From NCBI GenBank assembly GCA_902984215.1, contig CADWAF010000249.1, forward strand, positions 1 to 28,450: a stretch of 28,450 nt of DNA, in the 5' to 3' direction. The position numbers and the translations under genes are program-made. How positions within the stretch are numbered: position 1 is the first letter of the stretch; every line of letters begins with the position of its first letter. Positions 1-9,000 of the stretch are shown piece by piece. The notes under the pieces were generated by a model. It made no database searches and was not told the DNA's origin. It worked only from the letters and a program-made list of their open reading frames with translations. This stretch comes from Willaertia magna. Lineage: Eukaryota; Heterolobosea; Eutetramitea; Acrasida; Naegleriidae.

Positions 1-791
1 TAATGAATTTTATGATTATGATGATAGTATGGGAGATGTAAGTTTGTTTTTATTCCGATCATTGAAGTAAGCCTTACTTTTATGTTGAATTGTTTTTATT
101 GAATGGTTTGTTTGAATGATGAATAGTTGGTAAGTAGATGTTAAGCCTACCTAGTTAAGCCTTGTTGACTTGTAAATTTGGATTCATAATTGATTAATGG
201 TGGTTTATGTAGACTCCATTCATGTTAGCTGCGGTTAAAGGGAATAATAACATTTTACAACTATTCTTTGAGATTTCAAAGCCTTTTGTAAATTTACCGG
301 ATGTAAGTATCATTTTGTTTTAAATTGTTTAATTATTGTTTTTTGAAAAATCATCTTCTTAGTATGAAGGACATGTAAGTATTAAAAAGAACTTTTTATA
401 GAGAGAATAATAACTACTACTATCATTAACATTAATAGACTCCACTAATATTAGCAACAAATAGTCATCAATATAAAACGATGAAATATTTAATTGAAAA
501 GGGAGCAAATATTAATCATCAAGATGAAGCAGGAGTAAGTAAGAATATTTATCATTCCGTAAAGAACTTTTTCATCTTATTGGTTTAATCTTTTTAATTT
601 AACTGAATCACTAGATGAATGCACTTCATGTTGCTGCATCAAATGGAGATTTACAAGCAGTTAAAATCTTATTAGAAGCAGGTATAAGTAAAGATGCTTC
701 TGTAAGAGGACAAAAGAACCAAACACCTGAAGTTATTGCTGAAATGTATAATTTTAGTGAAGTTGCTCAATTCATTAGAGATTATAAATAA
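1..791 (+). CDS. Ankyrin-repeat protein, 3' part (5' end outside window)
   Basis: This is the C-terminal part of a multi-exon ankyrin-repeat protein, presumably a protein-protein interaction scaffold; the partner is unknown. Exons are read as 1-37, 213-302, 363-374, 439-534 and 615-791, with all introns GT-AG, GTAAGT donors and phase 0. Joined, they give repeat units starting TPFMLAAVKGNN, TPLILATNSHQYK and NALHVAASNGDLQAVK. Introns fall just before the TPL or ALH start of each repeat, so exons match repeat units. The 12-nt exon 363-374 encodes only YEGH; it is needed to give the ankyrin D-x-x-G-H-TPL junction, which is strong support for it. The last exon ends DYK and TAA. There is no sign of damage. 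The exon model is inferred from reading frame and splice signals; domain assignment is firm, function is not. Confidence 0.82.
363..374 (+). other. 12-nt micro-exon of the ankyrin gene
   Basis: The four codons TAT GAA GGA CAT lie between an AG acceptor (361-362) and a GTAAGT donor (375-380). The flanking introns are 303-362 and 375-438. Including it restores the ankyrin consensus D-(Y)-E-G-H-T-P-L across two phase-0 introns; skipping it would remove four residues but keep frame. Confidence 0.75.
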
Positions 792-1048
792 AATTATAAA
801 GTTAATCTTTGAGTGACGTGAAAATGAATTCATTCATTGTTATTATTAACAATGTGAATTCTCTTTTTTAAAAGACTTCAAAGAAGGAATAATAATTGAT
901 ACTTTTTTATTTATTCTAATAAATTATTAAACAATTTATTTAAAACAGAACAACTAATTTTATTAAGAAACAATTTTAATCCCTTCTGTTCCAGTCAACT
1001 AGGGATTCTAAGAACTAAATAGTTGGAGAAGTAAATTCTAATCTATTT

Positions 1049-1108
1049 ATCATCACTTGTTATTCTCGAACTTAAAATTTATAATAAATAATAATAACAA
1101 GTGATGAT
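1049..1108. repeat. Perfect 16-bp inverted repeat
   Basis: The arm ATCATCACTTGTTATT at 1049-1064 is the exact reverse complement of 1093-1108, with a 28-nt AT-rich spacer. It overlaps the 3' end of the broken minus-strand gene 1053-1827 and encodes the part of its C-terminus that does not match the related copy at 21548-22113. It could be a transcript-end hairpin or the remnant of a small insertion. Confidence 0.85.
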
Positions 1109-1827
1109 TATAAATTTTATTTAACGCCCTTAAATCCAAGTCCTTTTTAATTTTAAAATACCTTTTACACATTTCTTGGTACAACTCGTTTCTATTGTTT
1201 CCTAAATTATTGTAATCGATTTCATTATACTCAACAATACCTTTTTCATATTCTTTTATACCATTCGCTTTTTTTTGACTGATGCGGTAAATAATGTTAT
1301 TCTTTACAATAATTACACCACAGTAATCTGTATTTTTAGTCATATGTAACGTCGCCGTTAACAATAAAACCTTCAGGTTTTAACACTGCACTAACAATAT
1401 AAACTAACCATTCCACAAACTTGAAACGTTCTTCACTACCTAGGCATTCCAACACATTCTTTTCTTTATTATAACGCCAAGGACATTTCAAACTTGGCTG
1501 ACATAAAGGTGCTGCATCATAATTATAATATAAAAGATCAAAATTATTTGTAAAGAAATCCTTTTTATTATAAAAGTGTTTAATTTGCCAATCAAGTGGA
1601 TTAGGATACTCTTTTTTAACAGCAGATAAATAAAAATTATAGAACTCTCCTTCTACGCCGTAAAGTTCAACAACTTCTTCAATTGTTTTATTTTCTTTTA
1701 TTGCAATTTCTTCTAAATTATATGGAATTCTTCTTGTTAAGCTAAGAATTTGAATTTTTTGTAACACTTCTAGATTTTCACCTAGATTTTTATTTAAATT
1801 AAAGTGTCCTTCAAATTTGTAGACCAT
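1053..1827 (-). pseudogene. Frameshifted member of an unrecognised two-copy gene family
   Basis: Two overlapping minus-strand frames belong to one original gene. The first (1336-1827, 163 residues from MVYKFEGH) ends with LKPEGFIVNGDVTYD and a stop. The second (to 1053) continues with NTDYCGVIIVKNNIIYRI. The copy at 21548-22113 has the uninterrupted equivalent LKLEGFIVNGKVQYIGEDI followed by NDFGVIIVKNN, so about two bases have been lost here around 1336-1345. Too little room exists for an intron at the break. The stretch before the break is mostly polar with a CQPSLKCPW motif. The final residues diverge and lie in an inverted repeat. It ends in TGA, whereas every intact gene here ends in TAA. 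I do not recognise the family. An assembly indel is the alternative explanation. Confidence 0.7.
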
Positions 1828-2019
1828 TATCTTTTATTTAATTTTTTTGAGGCGTGTGTTGTTTTATTTGTTTTTTTAAATTGACAGTTTTTGATTGAGG
1901 AAAGAGATATTAAAAATAACATTATGCTTGATGTGTCGTGAAATATATTTTCTTTGTTTTATTTCCACCTTAAATATAACAATACTGACAATACTGCCGA
2001 TAAAGAAAAACAAAAAGGA

Positions 2020-2811
2020 ATGCAATTATTCTCTAATAATCCAAGTAAAGCTTGGGCAGAAAAATTCTTTTTAATTTATGGACCAATTTGGATGGCTTAT
2101 TTCACATATTTAATTTATTTTGAAATTTATGATAATGCAAGTAAATTAGAATGGACAATGTATGGTGTAATTATGGCTGTACCATGTTTTTTATATCCAT
2201 TATTATTTCCTGGAAAGGCAGATCAAAAATTACCAATTACTCAACGTTATTGGTTTAAAGCAAATATTTGGATTGGAATATATAATTTTGTTGGAAATTA
2301 TTTGTTGACACATTATTTCTATAAATTATTAGGAGCTTCTTATACAATGGATACTTATAGGATTAATAATGTTCCATATTTAATGTTTTTATGTACACAA
2401 GCTTATTTTACTTTTTATTTTTCTTTTAGTAATGTTTTATTAAGAATTATTTATACAAGTTGGAGAAAACAATCTTTACAAAGATTTTTATTTATTTGTT
2501 TATTTATTGCTGTATTTTCTTATTTTACTGCTTTTATGGAAACTTTTACAATTCAATATTTTAAATATTATATTTTTAAAAATAGAGATTTAATGTATAA
2601 AATTGGTTCAATTGTTTATGCAATTTATTTTATTGTTGGATTCCCAATGTATTATCGTATGGATGAAGAATCATCTAATGAATTTAATGTCTTTCAAGTT
2701 TGTGTTGAAAGTTTAGGTTCTTGTATGTTGGTTACTATTTTATTAGATTTTTGGAGATTATTTGTTGGTGGAATTGTTGAAAATGTACCACAATGTGTTC
2801 CATGGATGTAA
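2020..2811 (+). CDS. CPI1: Cycloeucalenol cycloisomerase
   Basis: This ER membrane enzyme opens the 9,19-cyclopropane ring of cycloeucalenol to give obtusifoliol, in the cycloartenol route to sterols used by plants and some amoebae. The 263-residue product, counted from the first in-frame ATG, matches the family along its length: NPSKAWAEKFFLIYGPIW at the start, then GKADQKLPITQRYWFKANIW, GNYLLTHYFYKLLGASYT, YAIYFIVGFPMYYRMDEES and LVTILLDFWRLFVGGIV near the end. Several hydrophobic segments fit a polytopic membrane protein. The open frame extends upstream of 2020 without an ATG, and plant homologues begin close to this point, so the ATG at 2020 is preferred. It converges on the HAD gene with only 37 bp between stop codons. 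Its presence implies sterol synthesis via cycloartenol rather than lanosterol. Confidence 0.93.
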   Translation: MQLFSNNPSKAWAEKFFLIYGPIWMAYFTYLIYFEIYDNASKLEWTMYGVIMAVPCFLYPLLFPGKADQKLPITQRYWFKANIWIGIYNFVGNYLLTHYFYKLLGASYTMDTYRINNVPYLMFLCTQAYFTFYFSFSNVLLRIIYTSWRKQSLQRFLFICLFIAVFSYFTAFMETFTIQYFKYYIFKNRDLMYKIGSIVYAIYFIVGFPMYYRMDEESSNEFNVFQVCVESLGSCMLVTILLDFWRLFVGGIVENVPQCVPWM

Positions 2812-2848
2812 TAAATTATTTATTTTATATTATGATTGTAAAAAATAT

Positions 2849-3829
2849 TTACTGAAATACCTTTAAAATATCTTCAATACTGTCAAAAACAAAGTCAATA
2901 TCATATTTATCATTTCCAGTTAAATTAATATATTCATCTCTACTTCCCATATTCCAAGCAGCATTATAACCATAACCTTTTGCTCCCATGGCATCATATT
3001 GTGATCCTGCAACATGTAAAATTTCTTCTTTTCTAAAACCAGTTGTCTTTTCAACAATTGCATAAAAAGTTGGATCTGGTTTAAAATAGTTTGTATTAGT
3101 ACTTCCAAAAATATAATCAAAATTAAAATTATTTTGATCTTTAAATATTTTTGTAGCATTTACTAAAGTGTCATAATCTCCATTGGATAACGTTCCAAAA
3201 AGAAATCTTTTGGAACCATCGACATTGGTCATATTTCTTAATTTTGTTAAAACGATACCTGTATTTGGCCATGGAATTAATTTACCCCAAACGCTGTATA
3301 ATTGGTTACGAATAGTTAATGGTAATTTCTTTTCTAAATTTAATTTTTTAATTAAATAATTTAAACCTGTTTCTAACATTAATTTCCAAGTATTTTTGTT
3401 ACCAAATGTCATTTCTGGATCTCTTAATAAAGAATTATATTGCCAGAAGGTTTCACCATAATGAGTTAACCAACCAATTGCTAAATCTTGACTTTCTTTA
3501 TCAGTTAAATAACCTTTTGTTAATTGATTAATATTTTGAATGACAGATGTACCTGTATCCATTAAAGCAGCAAATAAATCAAAAGTGATAATTTTAATTT
3601 TTGTTGGATCAAATCTTTTACCATTAATTGTTCTTTTAAAGTTATTCTTGTTGACAACCTTGTCGTTATTGTTATTATTGGAAATTGTTCTGTGTTGTCT
3701 TAAAAGTAAATTTGGTTGACCTATTGGAATACCTTTAATGGCGTTGGCTGGGATTGCTGCAAAAAGGAGAAGGTGAGTAAGTGCAACCAACAACAACAAA
3801 GTAATGTTCAAAGATAAAGTTATTTTCAT
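2849..3829 (-). CDS. Secreted HAD-superfamily protein, 2-haloacid-dehalogenase-like
   Basis: This 326-residue protein starts with a clear signal peptide (about 1-30: hydrophobic Leu-rich core ending AIPANA), so it likely enters the secretory path or endolysosome. After an Asn-rich linker it carries the four HAD motifs: FDLFAALMD with nucleophile Asp84, TLSNG at 213-217, YFKPDPTFY with Lys250, and HVAGSQYDAMGAKGYG with Asp279. The order and the AWNMG end resemble the L-2-haloacid dehalogenase subfamily. However, the usual GT after the nucleophile is AA, and the Ser and Asn of motif IV are replaced, so true dehalogenase activity is doubtful and a phosphatase or non-enzymatic role is possible. 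The start ATG at 3829 has an A-rich context. The substrate is unknown. Confidence 0.8.
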   Translation of the reverse strand: MKITLSLNITLLLLVALTHLLLFAAIPANAIKGIPIGQPNLLLRQHRTISNNNNNDKVVNKNNFKRTINGKRFDPTKIKIITFDLFAALMDTGTSVIQNINQLTKGYLTDKESQDLAIGWLTHYGETFWQYNSLLRDPEMTFGNKNTWKLMLETGLNYLIKKLNLEKKLPLTIRNQLYSVWGKLIPWPNTGIVLTKLRNMTNVDGSKRFLFGTLSNGDYDTLVNATKIFKDQNNFNFDYIFGSTNTNYFKPDPTFYAIVEKTTGFRKEEILHVAGSQYDAMGAKGYGYNAAWNMGSRDEYINLTGNDKYDIDFVFDSIEDILKVFQ

Positions 3830-3974
3830 TTTTTTTTTTGATGGAGATTTCAGTTAAGTTTGGCGTTTGATGGTTTTTGTAATGAATAAAGCAGTGAACT
3901 GGAAGCTATAAATTTCGCCTTTAGGAGTTAGCTTTCCAGTCAACCACAGTAAACTTAGTAATTCATTAACTTAT

Positions 3975-5747
3975 TTACAAATAATACCCCTTATATACAT
4001 CTGTTCGTTTTGTTGTTAAAATTATTTCTTTAGGTTTGTTGTTCAAGTGAGCTTGCAATTTTGTTTCCCACTTAATTGCTTTTGATGCAGCTTGCAATTC
4101 CAGAAAACTCAACCTTTTGCTATCTCCAATTTCTTTCTCTTCTTCCACTTTAGTTTCCTTCTTTGGAGGTGGTCTAGTTAAGGACCTGCTTGAAGAGGAA
4201 GAAGTTGATTTGTTTAATTTGTTGTTGTGTCCCTTAGGTGATTTGGGTGTGGTTGCCCTTTCTTGTTGTTGTTTTTCTTCTTCCTCTATCAATGCTGCTG
4301 CTTCAGCTTTTTCTTTTTCCAATAGCTTTTGGGCTTGTTGTGAGTTGAAATATTCATGCTCAGCTTTTAATTTACATATCCACATAAAGCTATCGAAAAA
4401 AGTAAAAGCTTTTTGTTCTTCTATTTGATGCATTATAGTTGTAACAGTCTTTGTTGAACTGTTTTCTTTCTCTTCTTCTATCTTTTCATTAATAAATTGA
4501 TTCATCTTTAAAACATTGAAAACAATATCTTGTAAAAGTTCTCTTGGTACTGTTTTCTTTTTCCACTCTTTAGTTTCGTCTTTGTCTTTCAGAAAAGGAT
4601 GATAGATTTTAATAAAACTATCTATTAGAGTTGAAATTTCTTCTGTATTGAGTAAATTATCAAATTCTTTATAAATTATTTCCAAATGATCAAATTTTTC
4701 TTGTTGCTTTTTATATGCCTTAATTTCTGCTTCTTTTAAAGTTTTTATCCTTAATTCTTCTTCTTCCTCCGTTTTTCTTTTTGTTTCTTCTTCCAATACT
4801 TTTTTAATTTGCAATGCTTCTTTTTGAATCATCTTTGCAGACTCTCCCAACAATGACGTCTTTTTCAGTAGGGCCATATCTTCTGCTTTAATTTTTGTAG
4901 TTACACCAAATGCTATTTTACTTTCTGTTACACTCGTTAGTGGAGGATGGAGTTGTTTTACAGCCTCAGTTCTTTCTTTTCTTGTTATCTCTATTCTGTC
5001 AAATATGTTAAGGTTTGGTATTCCCAGTATAACGCTAACCCTATAATTATTTTCTGTACACAAAGGATTATCAAATAATGTTAAATGGGTTAAATATTTT
5101 AATTTAGATAAATAATTTATAACACCAAATAAATCTGTTAATCTATTTCCATGTAAAAATAAAATTTGTAAATGTTTCAAGTTCCCTATCGAAGAACCTA
5201 GTAAACTATCTATTCTATTATTATGTAAGTATAAACTTTTCAAACCGAAACATCCTTTTAGTTTACTTCTTTCATACACAGCTTTACTTAATGTTGTTTT
5301 TAAATCCCTCACTTCAACTAAATTATCAATTTTTGTTAATTTATTATTGTTAAGCCATAGCTCTTCCAGAACAATAAAATTCATAATACTATCATCTAAT
5401 TTAGTCATTTGTAAATTCCCTAAATGTAATTCCTTCACATTTCTTATATCCATATTTCCAATTTTCGTTTTAGGATCTATAATAACTTGTTTCATTTCAT
5501 TTACAATTTCAGTAGCTAAACTAGGTAAATTAAAATCTACTTCTTCTTGAAATAACTTTTCTACTATAGATTCTACAGCTTCATCCACCTGTTTTTTTCT
5601 TTTTATATTATATTCATCTTTTTGCTTTTTCGTTTGTGGTTTCAATTTCCCTATAGAAGAAGATGTCGTAGAAGATGAATCGTTACTATTCGAGGTGGTA
5701 GCCTTCACCAGACTTGCCACTACACTTAAGGCATTCTTTGCAGGCAT
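3975..5747 (-). CDS. Leucine-rich-repeat and coiled-coil protein
   Basis: This is a 590-residue cytoplasmic-looking protein. A Ser/Thr- and Lys-rich N-terminus (1-60) precedes four or more leucine-rich repeats at about 105-228 (VKELHLGNLQMTKL, LEELWLNNNKLTKI, LKSLYLHNNRI, LQILFLHGNRL). An LRR cap follows at about 229-260, with NPLCTENNYR and the DRIEITRKER ending. A Glu/Lys-rich coiled coil lies at about 305-353 and a second charged region at about 475-510, followed by a Ser/Pro/Lys linker. This architecture and cap are typical of LRRC-type proteins linked to cilia, axonemes or cytoskeleton, which would suit an amoeboflagellate; that role is an inference. It is transcribed divergently from the P4-ATPase gene across a 269-bp spacer holding a TTGGCGCGAA motif. 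It is one exon ending in TAA. Confidence 0.8.
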   Translation of the reverse strand: MPAKNALSVVASLVKATTSNSNDSSSTTSSSIGKLKPQTKKQKDEYNIKRKKQVDEAVESIVEKLFQEEVDFNLPSLATEIVNEMKQVIIDPKTKIGNMDIRNVKELHLGNLQMTKLDDSIMNFIVLEELWLNNNKLTKIDNLVEVRDLKTTLSKAVYERSKLKGCFGLKSLYLHNNRIDSLLGSSIGNLKHLQILFLHGNRLTDLFGVINYLSKLKYLTHLTLFDNPLCTENNYRVSVILGIPNLNIFDRIEITRKERTEAVKQLHPPLTSVTESKIAFGVTTKIKAEDMALLKKTSLLGESAKMIQKEALQIKKVLEEETKRKTEEEEELRIKTLKEAEIKAYKKQQEKFDHLEIIYKEFDNLLNTEEISTLIDSFIKIYHPFLKDKDETKEWKKKTVPRELLQDIVFNVLKMNQFINEKIEEEKENSSTKTVTTIMHQIEEQKAFTFFDSFMWICKLKAEHEYFNSQQAQKLLEKEKAEAAALIEEEEKQQQERATTPKSPKGHNNKLNKSTSSSSSRSLTRPPPKKETKVEEEKEIGDSKRLSFLELQAASKAIKWETKLQAHLNNKPKEIILTTKRTDVYKGYYL

Positions 5748-5797
5748 TATTTTAAATTATTGTTATCTCTGTAAAAAACGATTCTTTTTTTTAAAAG

Positions 5798-5807
5798 TTG
5801 GCGCGAA
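5798..5807 (+). promoter_or_regulatory. E2F-like motif in a divergent promoter
   Basis: TTGGCGCGAA lies 51 bp upstream of the LRR gene start and 210 bp upstream of the P4-ATPase start. It resembles the E2F/DP consensus TTTSSCGC. Four CG-containing bases in a row stand out in this AT-rich DNA. No factor is identified. Confidence 0.35.
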
Positions 5808-6016
5808 TAAAAACTGTAAAATTAATTTTCTTAAGAACCCAAAAAAATCGGAAAGAGGCTATTGGGGTTGCGTCATCATTCCCAACAGGTTCTATTTAAC
5901 GTTCTTGTTTTGTTTGCTTGTTAATTATTAACCATTTCCAATGACATTGTAGCAACTGTAACAATCCATTCATTTACTGTTGATGACGAAATGCAGATGA
6001 TAGTCCTTTAAAAAAA

Positions 6017-9000
6017 ATGTCCAAGAGAGAGGATAAGAACGAATCTTCTCCCAATTTTTTATCGAATATCAATTCCGATAATGATGCCAACAAAATGGAA
6101 GGAAGAGAAGAAGAAAGCAATAACAATGATGAAAGAATAATTTATTGCAATCCTACAAATTTAGGATTTTCTCAAAGTGAAATACTACAGAATCATGCTA
6201 TATTAAATATTAACCCTAAAAATATAGCTTCTTCTACAAATAATAATCCAATCTTTATGTTTTTATCAATGTTTTATTATTGTTTTGAAATGTTATTAAA
6301 TATATTTAATTTTATATTTATTCATTTTATTTTAAAAAATTGTATTTTTTATTTTACAAAATTATTTATTTGGGCATTAGATTTAAAAAAATATAGAAAT
6401 TATAATAAATATTTTAAAATGTTTGAAAATAGAAGCACTTTTGATGTATTTTATAATTCAAAAATACTTGCAACGTTTTATAAATATTTTAACATTTTAA
6501 TTTTGCCTTTCCATCAACTTTTTATAGATAATAATAATAATTATTACAATATAAATAATTTAAATAATAAGAATATAAATGTAAATTTCCCTAGATTTTG
6601 TGACAATACAATAAGAAATACAAAATATCAATGGCATAATTTTTTATGGAAAAGTTTAAGGGAACAATTTCGTTTAAGAATGAATCAATATTTTTTAGTT
6701 TTAGCTTGTTTACAAATGTGGAAAGCTGCAAGTCCTACAAACCCAATGTATGTAAATTATTTATTGTAATAATTTATTTAACAATTTGTTTATAACTATT
6801 TTATCGTAATTTTATTGTCTTGCATTAAATTAAAATGTTAATTTATAGATCTACTTGGATTCCTTTATTATTAGTAATGATAGTAGGTATAACAAAAGAA
6901 GGAATAGATGATTATTTAAGGTATAAAAAAGATTTACAAATTAATTTAGAAAGAGTTACTGTTTTTCGTAATGGAAAATTTCTATCCATCCCAAGTTATC
7001 AAGTTCACGTTGGAGATTTAATGATTGTAAAAGAAAATGAACAAATTAAAGCAGATTTAATTGTAATAAAATCAAGTAATAATAGTTCAGGAAATAGCTC
7101 AATAGCAAAAGGAAATTTAAACGATAGTGAGGTAATTGCTTCAGAAGAAAATGGAAATTGTTGGATTGAAACGTCAGCGTTAGATGGCGAATTTAATTAT
7201 AAAAAGAGAAAGGCAATTGCAATGACACAAAATAATTGGTTGTCTACTTCTTCATTTAATTTGAATAACAATGACGCTATTAAAGGGATGATGAATGATA
7301 GTAACAACTATTATTCAAACAATAAAGAAAATATACAAAAGAAAGAAATAAAAGAAGAAGAAGAAATTACAATTGAAGAAGAAGATCAACAAATAAATAA
7401 TATTGATGAAGAAGAATTAATTGAAATGGATGAAATATTAGAAAGTAATGAAAAAGATTTATTACTTTTAAAGAATGAAGAAAATGAAAACTATTCAATT
7501 ACAATAATGAATCATTTATCAAGCTCAGATATTCAATTAGTTAATGAATTCTCTGGAATTATACAATGTTGTAAACCAAATTCTGATTTGGATCAATTTA
7601 ATGGATACTTATTAATACCGAATAATATAAATAATAATACTGTTGATATCAATAATGAAAATAATAGTGATATAAATAACAAAATGGATAAATATAATAT
7701 TACAACAAACAATTTATTATTGCAAGGAACATTTTTAAAAACAACAAATTATATAATTGGTTTAGTTATTTATACAGGAAATGAAACAAAAATTGGAATG
7801 AATAAAAAAGAAATTGAAATGAAATGGACTAAAATGGATATCTTTTTAAATCAAATTATAATATTTATATTTATTTTACAATTCTTAATTGGATTACTAT
7901 TTGGAATTACAGGTTACTATAAAAACTATTCTTCTATACCTGGATCATCAGGATTTATAAATTTAATTGCAATAATTTTAAGATTTATGATGCTTTGTTC
8001 CTTAATGATACCGCAAAGTGTTAAAATTACATCAGATATAGCAAAATATTTTATTTCAATATTTATGATCGAAAAAGATCCAAAATATCCAAATCAAACA
8101 GTTATTGCTGCAAATACATCTATTGCGGAAGAATTAGGACAAATTAATTATATTTTTACGGATAAAACTGGAACATTAACGGAAAATGTAATGAATATTA
8201 AGAAAATGATTTTAAATGGCGAAAGTAAAGATTTATCTTCTTTTGATAATGAACTAGTTAATACTGATACTAATTTAGAAATGTTATTAAAGAATTTAGC
8301 TATATGCCATACAGTTTATTGTGAAAATGAGAAGTTATTGGACGATTTATTACAAAAACGAAATGATATTTTATTTAATTTAAATAATTCTTATAAACAC
8401 CATTATATTTCAACATCTCCTGAAGAGGAAACTTTTGTAAATTTTTGTCTTAAGAGAAATATTACTTTACAATATAGAGATGATAAAAGAATAATTTTAT
8501 CAATTTTCAATAAGGAAGAAAATAATATTTACTACGAAGAATATAAAATCTTAAAAGTTTTACATTTTAGTTTTGAAAGAAAAAGAATGTCAATTATTGT
8601 AAAGAAAGATAAAATTTATAAACAAAATGAAATTTTAAATTGTGATAATGAATATTATATTTTTTGTAAAGGAGCAGACGATGTATTATCCGAAAGAATG
8701 ATACAAAATGATTTGTTAAATCAAACATTAAAGAATGTTAGTCTATTAGCGTCTGAAGAAGGATTACGTGTAATGATGATGTCTGGAAAGAAATTGAGTG
8801 AAAAGGAAGTTTTTCACTTTTTACAAAAATTAAATGAAATTGCTACAAATTCTTTTACAACAATAGAAAATAATCATTCACCAAATATTTTACAAAATAA
8901 ATCAAGTTTACAAAATGCAATACCAAACGTGATACAAAACGAAGAAGATTTATATGATTTAGTTGAATATAAATTAAATGTATATGGTGCTATTGGAATG

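Noticed and set aside
1954..2019. Upstream extension of the CPI1 frame
   Set aside because: It opens with TTG, has no ATG and does not match the N-terminus of known homologues; treated as 5' UTR.
4117..4428. Plus-strand open frame opposite the LRR gene
   Set aside because: It is the antisense of a low-complexity coiled-coil region, rich in Ser/Leu/Phe, as expected for a shadow frame.
5695..5931. Short plus-strand frame in the divergent LRR/P4 spacer
   Set aside because: It overlaps the start of the LRR gene and the promoter, has no recognisable motif and is mostly Phe/Leu/Cys-rich chance sequence.
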